Assembly (NCBI RefSeq): GCF_021602025.1
Contig: NZ_BQHW01000013.1
Coordinates: 91,313 to 155,312 of the forward strand
DNA length: 64,000 nt
From: Pseudomonas ceruminis
Lineage (GTDB): Bacteria > Pseudomonadota > Gammaproteobacteria > Pseudomonadales > Pseudomonadaceae
Direction: 5' to 3'
The notes beneath the pieces were generated by a model. That model did not search any database. It saw only the letters and a program-made list of their open reading frames with translations, and had not been told where the DNA came from. The first letter of the stretch is position 1; each line of letters begins with the position of its first letter. The position numbers and the translations under genes are program-made. Below, piece after piece: positions 26,603-38,760 of this stretch.

Positions 26603-29600
26603 GTTGAAGTGTTGTATCAGAGGGCCCCATCGTCGGTTTGGCGGCGATGGGGCCGGTACAGCTAGCGCAGTTCACTCGGCATCCAGATGCATCGGTGTGA
26701 TCACCCGGCCGTCTTTCTCCGCTTGCCCCAAGCTGGTATCGATGAAGTACACCCGGCCATCCTCCAGCTTGCCTTTGTCGACCAACCAGGTAGTCCTTGA
26801 TGCTGCTGGCCCGCTCCTGGCCCAGGGTTCGCAGCAACGCGGTGCTTTCGGCCCATGACTTGATCACTGCTTCGCGCAGCTTGGCCGTGCGTTCGTCACG
26901 GCTCAGCTGTTGCCACTCGGCCGGTGGCTGCTGCTTCAGGCGAGTCCGGTAGATGCCTTCCAGCATCGCAGGTTTATCGCTGTCATCGACCACCAGCATC
27001 GAGGCATTGGCCGGCACCTTGTCACCACGGCGTTGCAGGATCTTGTACCAGGTCGCCTGGTATTCACGCTCCAGACGCTGCTGGGCGATCAACGGGCCAT
27101 CACTGCTCTGGGCGCTGGTGCCCTCGATCTCCAGGCGCAGTTCTGGGCGTTCCTTGAGGGCCGAGGCGAGCTTGTCCAGCGCCGACTGCGCATCGGCGCT
27201 GAGCTCGCTGGAGCCCGGGGTGAAAGCCACGTTGCCGAGGTCTTGCGAATCACCACCGGCAATCAACCCGCCGATGAACTTGAACGGCGCCTGGGCGGCG
27301 CGCAGCACCAGGTTGCGCAGGGTTTGCCAGACGATCGGCATCACGCTGAACTGTGGGTTGTTGAGGTCGCCCGTCACCGGCAGCTCGATCGAGATCTTGC
27401 CTTCGGTGTCCTTGAGCAGTGCTACCGCCAGACGAATCGGCAAATCTACCGCATCCGGGCTGTCGACCTTCTCGCCCAGTTGCAACTGCTCGACGACCAC
27501 CTTGTTTTCGGCCTTGAGCTGGCCGTTGGTGATCAGGTAGTGCAAGTCGAGGTTCAGGCGGCCTTTGCGGATGCGGAAGCCGGCGAACTTGCCGGAGTAG
27601 GGCGTCAGCGTGGTCAGTTCGACGCGCTTGAAGCTGGTGGCGATGTCCAGGCTGGCCAGCGGGTTGAACGGGTTAAGCGCGCCCTTGATCGTGACCGGCG
27701 CATAACGGTCGACCTTGCCTTTCACGTCCACCTTGGCCGGTGCCGGTTTGCGGTTGTCGAGGGTGCCGATCTGGCCATTGAGCTGCTGAATGGCGGTGGC
27801 GAAGTTGGGGGTCAGGGTAAGGTCGGCGAAGTTGGCCGAGCCATCGTTGATGTTGATCTGGCCAATGTGGATGCCCAGCGGCTTGCTGGCCGTGGCACTG
27901 GCGGCGGGGCTCTTCGCTGAGGCAGGCGCCCCGGCTGGCTGCGGGATCAGCAGGTCATCGACACTGGTGGTGCGATCCTCGTTGATGATGAAGCGCGCAT
28001 ACGGCTGCAGCAGCGTTACCTTGTCGATGGTGAGCGCATCGCCATGTACGTAGGACAGGCCATCGACATCGACCTGCTGCCATTTGACGAAATCACGGCC
28101 CTTGATGGTGTCCAGGGTGTGCAGTTGGTTGACTTGCGCCTTGCCGGCTACGGTAAACGCCAATGGCTCTGTGCGCTTGAGGTCGACCTTGAGATCGCTG
28201 TCGAGCATGCCGCTGCGCAGCTCGAGGCGGATGAACGGGCTGAGGTAGGCCTGGGCGATGCGCAGGTCGATATCACGGGTGCTGACATCCAGTTTGGCGG
28301 TGACCGGGGCCAGGTTGACTTGGCCTGCGGCCTGCAGTTTGCCCTGCTTGCCAATGCCGGTGTCAAGCTTGAGGGTGAAGGGCGACTGGTTGAGGCTGTC
28401 GAAGCCCTGCATGTCGACGTTCAGTGGCCCGACGTCCAGCGCTACCGGCTCTTTCTGGCTGCGGTCGGCCAGGTGCACCTGGTAGTTGCGCAGTTGTACG
28501 TCCTTGAGCAGTACTTGCCAAGGCTTGCTCGGTTCCTTGGCGGCCTTCTCTTCGGGTGTAGGCTCGGCGGCCGCTGGTTCGGCTTTTTCCTTTGATGTTG
28601 CCTTGGCGGGCTGGCTGGCAAACAGCTTCTGCCAGTCGAGCTGGCCATCCTGCTCCAGCGCTGCCCAGGTTTCGAGTTTTTCGCTGCGGACCTTGCCCAC
28701 TGTGACCAACTGCTTGGCCAGGTCGATGGAGGTTTCGCTCACCTCCAGATTGGCCAGGCGGGCCAGCGGCCGACCATCGGGTGCCTTGATGGCGAAGGGC
28801 GCGACGCGCACGGAGGTATTGTTCAGCAGCAGCTCGGTTTCCTTGGACAGGTTGAGCGTGTAGTGGGTATCGAGGTTGACCACGCCGTCTTCCAGTACCA
28901 GCGGCACGGCGTCGCGCACGTAAGGCCAGAACAGCTTCATCTTGGCGTCGGTGACTTTCAAGGTGCCTTGCGAGGCGATCGGCGCAAGGCTCAGTGTGCC
29001 GCTCCAGTCGATACGCCCGCCGTTGGGGCCGTTCGCCACCAGGGTCATGTCGGCATTGTCATCGGGCAGTGTGCTGAGGTTCTTCAGCTCCAGATTCATG
29101 TCGTCGTAGAGGAACTCGATTGGCTCGCTCGGGCGCTGGTCGGCAAAATGCAGGTAGCCACCGTTGAGCTTGATACTGCCGATCCGCAAGGGGAACGGGT
29201 CGGAGGGAGGCGCCTCAGGCTTGGGTTCGCTGGCCGGCAGCTTGAACAGCTGGGTCAGGTTGAGGGTGCCGTCCTTGGCGAACAGCACCTCGTTGCGTGG
29301 TTTGTCGAGTTCTACGGCCTGCAGGTGCAGGGCGCCGGTCCACACGCTGTCGAGGGCCAGGTTGGCGTACAGCCGCTCGACACCGACTTGCTCTTTGCCG
29401 GGCTCGCCGATCTGCAGGCCCCACAGGGTCAGCTCGAGGCTGAACGGGTTGAATTCGATGCGTTGCAGATGCGCCGGCACCGTGGCGTATTGCGCCAACT
29501 GCTGGTTGGCGATGCGCAGGCCGACACCGGGAAGAATGAGGAAGCCAAGCAGGCTGTATAGGGCCACGAGAGCCAGCATGGCGCCAAGGGCGCGAGTCAA

Positions 29601-29612
29601 TCCTTTGTACAT
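26499..29612 (-). CDS. DUF748 (AsmA-like) envelope protein, C-terminal frameshift
   Basis: 1037 residues as it reads. One N-terminal membrane anchor (about 9-31) is followed by long periplasmic beta-rich DUF748 repeats of the AsmA-like superfamily and a late OmpA-like segment (FTPGSSELSADAQSALDKLASALKERPELRLEIEG). Large AsmA-like proteins are linked to lipid transport and outer-membrane homeostasis; this one's role is unknown. Near 26781-26790 (CCTGGTTGGTCGAC on the minus strand) the frame shifts: the other frame continues with a protein-like VDKGKLEDGRVYFIDTS tail and stops at 26672, whereas the read frame runs on in unrelated sequence into the VOC gene. The intact ancestor was probably about 980 residues. 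Confidence 0.85.
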   Translation of the reverse strand: MYKGLTRALGAMLALVALYSLLGFLILPGVGLRIANQQLAQYATVPAHLQRIEFNPFSLELTLWGLQIGEPGKEQVGVERLYANLALDSVWTGALHLQAVELDKPRNEVLFAKDGTLNLTQLFKLPASEPKPEAPPSDPFPLRIGSIKLNGGYLHFADQRPSEPIEFLYDDMNLELKNLSTLPDDNADMTLVANGPNGGRIDWSGTLSLAPIASQGTLKVTDAKMKLFWPYVRDAVPLVLEDGVVNLDTHYTLNLSKETELLLNNTSVRVAPFAIKAPDGRPLARLANLEVSETSIDLAKQLVTVGKVRSEKLETWAALEQDGQLDWQKLFASQPAKATSKEKAEPAAAEPTPEEKAAKEPSKPWQVLLKDVQLRNYQVHLADRSQKEPVALDVGPLNVDMQGFDSLNQSPFTLKLDTGIGKQGKLQAAGQVNLAPVTAKLDVSTRDIDLRIAQAYLSPFIRLELRSGMLDSDLKVDLKRTEPLAFTVAGKAQVNQLHTLDTIKGRDFVKWQQVDVDGLSYVHGDALTIDKVTLLQPYARFIINEDRTTSVDDLLIPQPAGAPASAKSPAASATASKPLGIHIGQININDGSANFADLTLTPNFATAIQQLNGQIGTLDNRKPAPAKVDVKGKVDRYAPVTIKGALNPFNPLASLDIATSFKRVELTTLTPYSGKFAGFRIRKGRLNLDLHYLITNGQLKAENKVVVEQLQLGEKVDSPDAVDLPIRLAVALLKDTEGKISIELPVTGDLNNPQFSVMPIVWQTLRNLVLRAAQAPFKFIGGLIAGGDSQDLGNVAFTPGSSELSADAQSALDKLASALKERPELRLEIEGTSAQSSDGPLIAQQRLEREYQATWYKILQRRGDKVPANASMLVVDDSDKPAMLEGIYRTRLKQQPPAEWQQLSRDERTAKLREAVIKSWAESTALLRTLGQERASSIKDYLVGRQRQAGGWPGVLHRYQLGASGERRPGDHTDASGCRVNCASCTGPIAAKPTMGPSDTTLQLRPAAAPTPPGDTTAAPCSQPGPASESYGPHHRD

Positions 29613-29691
29613 GTGTCGCTTCGTCTGTCTAAGCCGGAGTGCTTGGAGTATGGCACGTTAAATCGGTTCCGCTCAGGCGGCCATTTTCGCC

Positions 29692-30561
29692 TCAATCGAT
29701 GCCCATGCGCCGCCGCGCCCGATGCGCTGAGCCATCGCGCATGGCCCAGCGCAGCACTGGCGCGGTGCGCTTGAGGCCCAGGCGGATGATGTGCCGCTGC
29801 AGCATACCTTGTTGCAGGCCGAGCATTGCCTGCGCCCAGTCAGGCAACAAATCGATGCCCGCACGCAACATCAGCTTGCCCACAGGTTCGGCCAGGCGAC
29901 TGGGGGCGGGAGCTGCAAGCAGGACTTCGACGACTTCCAGGCTACGTGCATCGCATTGCAGTTGTGAGCGCATGCGCTGCAAATACGCTTCGACCTGCAG
30001 GCATGAGCGGGGGACGTCCCGGGCACCGAGGCGTTCCGCGATCAGCGCCACTTCATCGTAATAGGCATCCTGGTCGGCGCGCGAGAGCTGTGGGTTGCGA
30101 TAGCGCAGGTGGGCAGCCAGGAAGCTGCTCACTTCGGCCACGTGCACCCAGGTCAGCAGGTCGGGGTCGCTGGCCGCATAGGGGCGGCCATCGAGCGCTG
30201 TTCCGGTCACCTGCAGATGAATGGTGCGCACCTTCTCGAGCAACCACTCGGCATCGCGGGTCGAGCCGAACGTGGTGCCGGAAATGAACTGGCTGGTACG
30301 GCGCAGGCGGCCGAGCAGGTCCTGGCGGAAATTCGAATGGTCCCATACACCGGCCAAGGCCAGGGGGTGCAGCAGTTGCAGGAGCAGGGCGCTGATGCCG
30401 CCGACCAGCATGCTGGGGAAGTCGCCATGCACCCGCCAGCTCATGCTGTGCGGGCCAAACAGGCCAGGGTCGCCTTTGGGAGACTCCAGGTCGAGCTGGC
30501 CGAGGGCCAGCCCTGTAAGGCTCATGACCTGGGTTTCGATGCGGCGACGTAGAGCTTCCAT
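29692..30561 (-). CDS. Oxygenase MpaB-family (DUF2236) protein
   Basis: 289 residues. It resembles the ER-bound/latex-clearing-protein-like DUF2236 family, some members of which are haem-dependent oxygenases. Family features are MSWRVHGDFPSMLVGGISALLLQLLHPLALAGVWDHSNF near the start and WVHVAEVSSFLAAHLRY mid-protein; the His residues in LLQLLHPLA and WVHVAEV are candidate haem or metal ligands. The ATG at 30561 lies 42 bp after the acs stop, so it may be transcribed with acs. Substrate unknown. Confidence 0.85.
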   Translation of the reverse strand: MEALRRRIETQVMSLTGLALGQLDLESPKGDPGLFGPHSMSWRVHGDFPSMLVGGISALLLQLLHPLALAGVWDHSNFRQDLLGRLRRTSQFISGTTFGSTRDAEWLLEKVRTIHLQVTGTALDGRPYAASDPDLLTWVHVAEVSSFLAAHLRYRNPQLSRADQDAYYDEVALIAERLGARDVPRSCLQVEAYLQRMRSQLQCDARSLEVVEVLLAAPAPSRLAEPVGKLMLRAGIDLLPDWAQAMLGLQQGMLQRHIIRLGLKRTAPVLRWAMRDGSAHRARRRMGID

Positions 30562-30603
30562 GGCGACCTGCTGTTCAGGGCGGCCATGAACATCTGCCGC
30601 CAG

Positions 30604-32538
<1,935 letters not shown>

Positions 32539-32628
32539 GGCAGGTGGTCCTTTGCTCTTGTAGGGGCGATGGACTGCAACGGCTATTCGATTGGACAGTG
32601 TAGCTGGAAGCGGTGTTCCTTCGGTGCC

Positions 32629-32664
32629 GCCCTCTTCGCGAGCAAGCCGGATGGCGAAGAGGGC
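32629..32664. repeat. Inverted repeat after pgi (terminator or REP remnant)
   Basis: An 11-bp perfect inverted repeat GCCCTCTTCGC / GCGAAGAGGGC with a 14-nt loop, 7 bp beyond the pgi stop. The arms resemble the outer part of a REP element (TCTTCGCG). There is no T-run. Confidence 0.6.
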
Positions 32665-32670
32665 AGCCGG

Positions 32671-34335
32671 TCAGCCGCGATGACGGCCGCGGAAGTAGTT
32701 GATCAGACCTTGGGTCGAGCCATCTTCAGCGCTCTCTTCCAGGCTGCCAACCAGGCGCTGGTACACACCCTTGCCCAACTCCTTGCCCAGCTCCACACCC
32801 CATTGGTCGAAGGCATTGATGCCCCAGATCACGCTTTGCACGAACACCTTGTGCTCGTACATCGCCACCAGCGCACCCAGGCGGCGTGGGCTGATGCGTT
32901 CGACCACCAGGGTGTTGCTCGGGCGGTTGCCCGGGATCACCTTGTGCGGTGCGAGTTTCTCGATGTCGGCTTCGTTCAGGCCCTTCTGGCGCAGCTCAGC
33001 CTCGGCTTCCTCGCGGGGCTTGCCGAGCATCAGTGCCTGGCTCTGCGACAGGCAGTTGGCGTACAGCCACTGATGATGGTCGGCTACCGGGTTGAAGCTG
33101 ACCACCGGGACGATGAAGTCCGCCGGAATCAGCTGCGTGCCTTGGTGCAGCAGCTGGTGGTAGGCATGCTGGCCGTTGCAGCCAACGCCACCCCAGATCA
33201 CTGGGCCGGTATCGGTCTTCACCGGCGTGCCATCCTGCAGCACGCTCTTGCCGTTGGACTCCATGTCCAGTTGCTGCAGGTGCTTGGTGATGTTACGCAG
33301 GTAATGGTCGTACGGCAGGATCGCGTGGCTCTGGGCGCCCCAGAAGTTGCCGTACCAGACGCCCAGCAGGGCCAGCAGTACTGGCATGTTCTCGTCGAAC
33401 GGCGCGGTCTGGAAATGCTGGTCCATGGTGTAGGCACCGGACAGCAGTTCCTTGAAGTTGGCCGTGCCGATGGCCAGGGCGATCGGCAGGCCGATGGCCG
33501 ACCACAGCGAATACCGCCCGCCCACCCAGTCCCACATCGGGAAGATGTTCTCTTCGCGGATGCCGAAGGCCACGGCGGCGGCCTTGTTGCTGGACACGGC
33601 GATGAAATGGCGATACAGCTCGGCTTCCGAACCGCCCTGGGCCAGGTACCAGGTACGCGCGGCCATGGCGTTCTTCAGGGTCTCGAGGGTATTGAACGAC
33701 TTCGACGAGACGATGAACAAGGTGGTTTCGGCGCGCAGGCTGGCCGACAGCTCATGGAATTCGCTGCCGTCGATGTTGGCCAGATAATGGCAGCGCACGC
33801 CACGCTGGGCATAGGGGAGCAGGGCTTCGGACACCAGCTCCGGGCCGAGGAACGAGCCGCCGATGCCGATGTTGACCACGTCGGTGATTGGCTTTTCGCT
33901 GTAGCCGCGCCATAGGCCGTCGTGAATCCGGCCGACCAGTTCGGTGATCTGGTTGAGTACCTTGTGTACCTCGGGCATCACGTTGACGCCGTTGACGCTG
34001 AGCTTGTCGCCCACCGGCCGGCGCAATGCCGTGTGCAGGACCGGGCGGCCCTCCGAGGCGTTGATGATCTCACCGCTGAACATCGCCTTGATCGCCTCCT
34101 GCAGGCCGGCTTGGTCGGCCAGGTTCACCAGGAGGTCGCGGGTCTGTTCGGTGATCAGGTTTTTCGAATAGTCGAGGAACAGGCCGCAGCTGCTCAGCGA
34201 AAACTCATTGAAGCGGTTGGCATCGGCGGCGAAGGCTTCGCGCATGCTGAAATTCTGCATGGCGTCGCGGTGCTGCTGGAGAGCCTGCCAGGCAGGCAGG
34301 GCCGTAACATCGTGGGGTGTACGGTAATACGCCAT
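32671..34335 (-). CDS. pgi: Glucose-6-phosphate isomerase
   Basis: 554 residues. It interconverts glucose-6-phosphate and fructose-6-phosphate; in P. putida it runs mainly in the gluconeogenic or EDEMP-cycle direction. Signatures are [27 protein letters not shown], the PGI pattern [21 protein letters not shown] and [16 protein letters not shown]. The ATG at 34335 ([16 protein letters not shown]) has AAGGAA about 8 nt upstream; a 47-residue extension is rejected as non-homologous. panC ends 146 bp upstream. Confidence 0.97.
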   Translation of the reverse strand: MAYYRTPHDVTALPAWQALQQHRDAMQNFSMREAFAADANRFNEFSLSSCGLFLDYSKNLITEQTRDLLVNLADQAGLQEAIKAMFSGEIINASEGRPVLHTALRRPVGDKLSVNGVNVMPEVHKVLNQITELVGRIHDGLWRGYSEKPITDVVNIGIGGSFLGPELVSEALLPYAQRGVRCHYLANIDGSEFHELSASLRAETTLFIVSSKSFNTLETLKNAMAARTWYLAQGGSEAELYRHFIAVSSNKAAAVAFGIREENIFPMWDWVGGRYSLWSAIGLPIALAIGTANFKELLSGAYTMDQHFQTAPFDENMPVLLALLGVWYGNFWGAQSHAILPYDHYLRNITKHLQQLDMESNGKSVLQDGTPVKTDTGPVIWGGVGCNGQHAYHQLLHQGTQLIPADFIVPVVSFNPVADHHQWLYANCLSQSQALMLGKPREEAEAELRQKGLNEADIEKLAPHKVIPGNRPSNTLVVERISPRRLGALVAMYEHKVFVQSVIWGINAFDQWGVELGKELGKGVYQRLVGSLEESAEDGSTQGLINYFRGRHRG

Positions 34336-34480
34336 TGCGCAGAATTCCTTGGTGCGTGGTGGTGCTTGGACATGGCAGTCATTGCCGGGTTCAGGCTGGC
34401 CCTCATTATAGGCAATGGGCACGCACAGGGAATGGGTATGGCGGGGGGATTTTGAAGGGGGCGCGTTGCGCCCCAAGGCA

Positions 34481-35344
34481 TCATGCGGTCTTTTCGTCCA
34501 GATGCAGGTACAGGTTGTCGATCAACCGTGTGTTACCCAGGTAGGCGGCCGCCAGGATCACCAGGTCACGGTCATCGAACAGGGCCGGGCGCAGTGTCAG
34601 TGCATGGCGCACTTCCAGGTAGTCTGGGCGCAGGCCTGCGGCCGTCAGCTGTGCCTGCCCTTGGGCAATCAGCGCAGCAAAGTCGCGCTGACCACGGCCG
34701 ATGGCCTCGCCGATCTGCTTCAGCGTGCGATAAACCACCGGTGCGGTAGCGCGCTGTTCCGGCGTCAGGTAACCGTTGCGCGAGGACAGGGCGAGGCCGT
34801 CCTCGGCGCGCACGGTGGGTTCGCCGATGATCTGGATCGGCATGTTCAGGTCGCGCACCATGGCGCGGATCACCGCCAATTGCTGGTAGTCCTTTTCACC
34901 CAAAACGGCGAGGTCTGGCTGCACCATGTTGAACAGCTTGCTGACCACCGTTGCCACACCCTCGAAATGCCCGGGCCGGCTGGCGCTACACAGGCCCTCG
35001 GACAGTTGGGGCACACTGACGCGGGTTTGTACTGCCATGCCGTCGGGGTACATTTCCTCGACAGTGGGCGCGAACAGCAGGTTGCAACCCGCCTGGAGCA
35101 GGCGCTCCTGATCGGCGGCGAGTGTGCGCGGGTATTTGTCGAGGTCTTCGTTGGCACCGAACTGCAACGGGTTGACGAAGATACTGGCAACGACGAAGTC
35201 GGCGCGCTGCGCCGCTTTTGTCACCAGGGCCGCGTGGCCGCTGTGCAGGTTGCCCATGGTGGGCACGAAGCCGATGCGCTTGCCCTCGCTGCGGGCGCGG
35301 GCCACGGCGGCGCGCAGCTCACGGACGGTCTTGACTGTGTTCAT
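34481..35344 (-). CDS. panC: Pantothenate synthetase
   Basis: 287 residues. It ligates pantoate and beta-alanine using ATP (CoA pathway). The nucleotidyltransferase HIGH-type motif is [10 protein letters not shown]; the KMSKS-like segment is [19 protein letters not shown] is also conserved. The ATG at 35344 overlaps the panB stop (ATGA), giving translational coupling. panD, which supplies beta-alanine, is not adjacent. Confidence 0.97.
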   Translation of the reverse strand: MNTVKTVRELRAAVARARSEGKRIGFVPTMGNLHSGHAALVTKAAQRADFVVASIFVNPLQFGANEDLDKYPRTLAADQERLLQAGCNLLFAPTVEEMYPDGMAVQTRVSVPQLSEGLCSASRPGHFEGVATVVSKLFNMVQPDLAVLGEKDYQQLAVIRAMVRDLNMPIQIIGEPTVRAEDGLALSSRNGYLTPEQRATAPVVYRTLKQIGEAIGRGQRDFAALIAQGQAQLTAAGLRPDYLEVRHALTLRPALFDDRDLVILAAAYLGNTRLIDNLYLHLDEKTA

Positions 35345-36141
35345 GCGCTGAATCCGTGTTCGCTCGCAGGGAAACTCACGTCCTTTACTGCTTTGACGTA
35401 GGCCTCAAGGGCGCTCTGGATGTTTGGTTGGCCAGCCATGAAGTTCTTCACGAACTTGGGTACTCTGCCGCTCAATGAAAGGCCAAGCATGTCGTGCAGG
35501 ACCAGTACCTGGCCATCGGTCGCGCTGCCGGCTCCAATGCCGATTACCGGGATGTTCACTGCCTGGGTGATTTCTGCCGCCAGCTCGCTGGGCACGCATT
35601 CGAGCAGCAGCATCGCCGCGCCCGCCTGCTCAAGGGCAATGGCATCGGCACGCATCTGCCGCGCCTGGGCTTCCTGGCGCCCTTGTACTTTGTAGCCGCC
35701 CAGCACATTGACGGTTTGCGGGGTCAGGCCCATGTGCGCGCACACGGGCACACCACGCTCGGCCAGCAGGCGGATGGTTTCGCCCAGCCAGGCGGCGCCT
35801 TCGAGCTTGATCATGTGGGCGCCGGCCTGCATCAGCGTGGCGCAGTTGGCAAAAGCCTGCTCTGGCGTGGCGTGGGCCATGAACGGCAGATCGGCAAGAA
35901 TCAGCGCGCCGTCATTGCCACGCTTGACGCAGGCCGTGTGGTAGGCCATTTCCGCGGTAATGACGGGCAATGTGCTGTCATGGCCCTGCAGGACCATGCC
36001 CAGCGAGTCGCCCACCAGCAACACTTCGACGCCGGCCTGGCTGGCAGCCTTGGCAAAGGTCGCGTCGTAGCAGGTCAGCATGGTGATCTTTTCACCCTTG
36101 GCCTTGAGGCCGTGCAGGGTGGTCAGGGTTACTTCAGGCAT
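35341..36141 (-). CDS. panB: 3-methyl-2-oxobutanoate hydroxymethyltransferase
   Basis: 266 residues. It transfers a hydroxymethyl group from methylene-tetrahydrofolate to ketoisovalerate to make ketopantoate. Conserved segments include [30 protein letters not shown] (Mg-binding Asp), KLEGAAWL and [22 protein letters not shown]. The ATG at 36141 ([13 protein letters not shown]) gives the family start; a 14-residue upstream extension lacks a clear ribosome site. Its ketoisovalerate substrate comes from the ilv pathway encoded at 57-61 kb. Confidence 0.97.
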   Translation of the reverse strand: MPEVTLTTLHGLKAKGEKITMLTCYDATFAKAASQAGVEVLLVGDSLGMVLQGHDSTLPVITAEMAYHTACVKRGNDGALILADLPFMAHATPEQAFANCATLMQAGAHMIKLEGAAWLGETIRLLAERGVPVCAHMGLTPQTVNVLGGYKVQGRQEAQARQMRADAIALEQAGAAMLLLECVPSELAAEITQAVNIPVIGIGAGSATDGQVLVLHDMLGLSLSGRVPKFVKNFMAGQPNIQSALEAYVKAVKDVSFPASEHGFSA

Positions 36142-36392
36142 GTAGGAAAATCCTCGTTCAGGCGCTGTGAAAAACGACTGCAAACAACGCGTGTAGTCAT
36201 CTTCCGGAGCGGCACATCATCGTATGTGATGTTCGGGTACAGGTCCGTCCGGGCCTAAATACGGGTGTGCGGCACTTTGCTGCCACACGGGACGCCTATA
36301 GTCGTGAGCGAGGTGGGGGAAGTCAATCACCCTGTTACCGCATTGTTACTAACAGGGTGTTACTGGCGTTACCTAGAGCCGGAACGCCCGAA
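36142..36392. other. folK-panB spacer with 9-bp inverted repeat
   Basis: A 251-bp spacer upstream of panB. It holds ACCCTGTTA (36329-36337) and TAACAGGGT (36350-36358), a perfect 9-bp inverted repeat with 12 nt between, which could be a folK-end hairpin or a regulator site. No ORF is convincing. Confidence 0.5.
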
Positions 36393-36872
36393 TTACAAGC
36401 GTTCCAGCCCGACGAATGGGCACGCCTGGAGCAACTGGGCGAGGGTGCGGCCATCGGCCAGCTGGAAGTCGTGCGACACCAGTTCGGCCAGCGGATACAG
36501 GACGAAGGGGCGAGCGTGCATGTGGTAGTGCGGCACTTGCAGACGCGGCACGTCGATCACCTGATGGCCGAACAGCAGGATATCCAGGTCCAGCGTGCGC
36601 GGCCCCCAGCGTTCCTTGCGCACGCGGCCCTGATCATTCTCGATGGCCTGCAGGGCGTCGAGCAGGGCCAGCGGCTCAAGCGAGGTGTCGAGCGCGGCAA
36701 CGGCGTTGGTGTAGCGCGGTTGGCCCGGCAGCAGCGAGTCGCTGGTGTACAAGGCCGAGGCGGCCGCCAGGCGGGTGCCGTCGATCTGGTCCAGCGCCTG
36801 CAAGGCGCTGCGCAACTGCTCCGTTGGCTGGTCCAGGTTGCTGCCCAGGCCAATGTAGGCGCGGGTGGTCAC
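36393..36872 (-). CDS. folK: Hydroxymethyl-dihydropterin pyrophosphokinase
   Basis: 159 residues. It transfers pyrophosphate from ATP to 6-hydroxymethyl-7,8-dihydropterin, the step before FolP. The signatures IGLGSNL and RWGPRTLDLDILLFG are present with family spacing. The start is a GTG at 36872 overlapping the pcnB stop by 4 bp (GTGA). The pcnB-folK-panB-panC order is conserved in gammaproteobacteria. Confidence 0.97.
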   Translation of the reverse strand: MTTRAYIGLGSNLDQPTEQLRSALQALDQIDGTRLAAASALYTSDSLLPGQPRYTNAVAALDTSLEPLALLDALQAIENDQGRVRKERWGPRTLDLDILLFGHQVIDVPRLQVPHYHMHARPFVLYPLAELVSHDFQLADGRTLAQLLQACPFVGLERL

Positions 36873-38257
36873 TCAAACGCCTCGTCACCGCTGCGCTTGC
36901 GTTTGCTGCCAGTGCGCTTGCGTTTGCGCGGGCCGGTGCCGGTGGCCTCATCACGGCTGCCCAGCTCGCGGATCATCTCGCGCCGCTCACTGTCGTTGGC
37001 ATCCTGATAGTCGGTCCACCACTGGCCGAGGTCGTCGGTTTCTTCACCGGCGCTCTCGCGCAGCAACAGGAAGTCGTAGCCAGCGCGGAAGCGCGGGTTG
37101 TCCAGCAGCACGTCAGCACGCTTGCCGCTGCGCCGTGGCAGACGCTCCTGCATATCCCAGATTTCGCGGATCGGCAGGGTGAAGCGCTTCGGAATGGCAA
37201 TGCGTGCGCACTGTTCGGCGATCAGGTCGTGGGCGGCGCCGTTCATGGCCGGGATCGGCGGCACGCCTTGGTTCTGCAGGTGCAGCACGCGGCTTGGCAG
37301 GGCAGGCCAAAGCAGGGCAGCGAACAGGAAGGCGGGTGTTACCGGCTTGCCTTGCTTTACCCGCAGGTCCGTATTGCTCAGCGCCTGGCTGATCAGGGTA
37401 TGGGTATAGGTCGGGCGCTCTTCCAGCGCCTGCGCGCTGGCTGGGAACAGGGGCTCGAACAACTCCAGGTCGACCAGCATTTCGAAGGCGATGGCGCCCT
37501 GGCCGGAAAGGAACAGCTTGAGGCATTCCTCGAACAGCCGCGCGGGCGGAATTTCACGCAGCAGCGGGGCAAGCCCGCGGATCGGCTGATAGGTGTGCTT
37601 CTCGATGCCGAAGTCCAGCTTGGCGGCAAAACGTACCGCGCGCAGCATTCGCACCGGGTCTTCCTGGTAGCGGTGGGTCGGGTCGCCGATCAGGCGCAAC
37701 AGGCGGTTGCGGATGTCAGGCACGCCGTTGGCGTAGTCGAGGATGCGCTCGCTGACGGGGTCGTAATACAGGGCATTGATGGTGAAGTCGCGGCGTTGTG
37801 CGTCTTCTTCCAGGCTGCCGTATACGTTGTCACGCAGGATGCGGCCACTGGCATTGTGCGACGAACGGTGGCTGTCGCCCTGGTCGTCTTCGGAATGATG
37901 GGCGCGGAAGGTGGCCACTTCGATGATCTCACGGCCAAAATGCACGTGGACCAGCTTGAAGCGGCGGCCGATGATGCGCGCATTGCGGAACTCGGCACGC
38001 ACCTGTTCAGGGGTGGCGCTGGTGGCGACGTCGAAGTCTTTGGGCGTGATACCCAGCAGCAGGTCGCGGACACAGCCACCGACCAGATAAGCCTGGTAAC
38101 CCGCGCTTTGCAGGCGCTCGACGATGTTCACCGCGTGGCGGCTGAACTGCTGGCGTTGCAGCGAGTGTTGGTTCTTGTTGATCACCTCAGGCGTGGTGCG
38201 CTTGTGGTGCTGGCCCGGTACGGGAGGGCGGAAAGACTGGAACAGCTTCTTCAGCAT
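36869..38257 (-). CDS. pcnB: Poly(A) polymerase I
   Basis: 462 residues from the ATG at 38257. It adds 3' poly(A) tails that promote RNA decay. The nucleotidyltransferase core has LVGGCVRDLLLG followed by the metal-binding DxD in KDFDVATSA; the downstream RNA-binding region includes RRDFTINALYYDP and DPVRMLRAVRFAAKLDF, and the tail is strongly basic (RKRKRTGSKRKRSG). The start is uncertain because neither the ATG nor a GTG 9 nt upstream has a clear Shine-Dalgarno. It lies downstream of crcZ. Confidence 0.95.
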   Translation of the reverse strand: MLKKLFQSFRPPVPGQHHKRTTPEVINKNQHSLQRQQFSRHAVNIVERLQSAGYQAYLVGGCVRDLLLGITPKDFDVATSATPEQVRAEFRNARIIGRRFKLVHVHFGREIIEVATFRAHHSEDDQGDSHRSSHNASGRILRDNVYGSLEEDAQRRDFTINALYYDPVSERILDYANGVPDIRNRLLRLIGDPTHRYQEDPVRMLRAVRFAAKLDFGIEKHTYQPIRGLAPLLREIPPARLFEECLKLFLSGQGAIAFEMLVDLELFEPLFPASAQALEERPTYTHTLISQALSNTDLRVKQGKPVTPAFLFAALLWPALPSRVLHLQNQGVPPIPAMNGAAHDLIAEQCARIAIPKRFTLPIREIWDMQERLPRRSGKRADVLLDNPRFRAGYDFLLLRESAGEETDDLGQWWTDYQDANDSERREMIRELGSRDEATGTGPRKRKRTGSKRKRSGDEAFE

Positions 38258-38374
38258 GGGATGCACTGTGTGAAGGAATGTTCGGCCAAGAATAGGAGAA
38301 TGGCCGCATGATGGGCGGGGATTCTAGCATTTACTCGGGGAATGGTGTAGGCGGTAGCAGGATGGCCTGCCAGA

Positions 38375-38752
38375 AGGGAGAAACGACAAGGGGAGCCTAA
38401 GCTCCCCAAGAAGTCGTTGCGTGCTCTTATTGTTTTTTTACCGGGCTTCTTGTTTTTGTTGAGTGCCCTGCCCACAAATCTAAACGCTTGTGGACGACCC
38501 CCAAATCAGGGGTAAAGAGCAAACGGATTGCTTTGGTCGCTGATGTCACGTTGATCATTCGATCCAACCAGTTCAGGCGCTGCTTTTTAGTGCAGTTTTT
38601 GTTGTTCTCTGCCTGGTCGTGGGGCAAGCCCCAAACACGCATCCTCTCCAAAAGAATCAGTTAGCTGCGCCTCCGCCGTCTTGTTTTTATTGTGCGTGAG
38701 CCGTTTCGTCTTGTTCTTATTCTGGGTTGCAGTGCTTGTTATTGTTTTTGTA
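38375..38752 (-). ncRNA. crcZ: CrcZ small RNA (Hfq/Crc sponge)
   Basis: A non-coding transcript of about 378 nt between cbrB and pcnB. CrcZ sequesters Hfq/Crc and relieves carbon catabolite repression. On the minus strand I count six A-rich motifs of the AAnAAnAA type, near 38738-38752, 38709-38719, 38680-38692, 38596-38607, 38447-38463 and 38428-38438. The start is inferred 12 nt below the GC of a sigma54 promoter. The end is inferred at a hairpin (38382-38418, core GGGGAGC / GCTCCCC, outer AACGAC / GTCGTT). No ORF in the stretch is convincing. Synteny with cbrB is as in other pseudomonads. Confidence 0.92.
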
Positions 38753-38760
38753 CTAAGCAT

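Noticed and set aside
36416-38311. A 631-codon plus-strand open frame opposite folK and pcnB
   Set aside because: Antisense shadow; both minus-strand genes have complete motifs and a coupled overlap.
38427-38651. Small minus-strand ORFs inside the CrcZ region
   Set aside because: No ribosome sites; the sequence is explained by a regulatory RNA with A-rich motifs.
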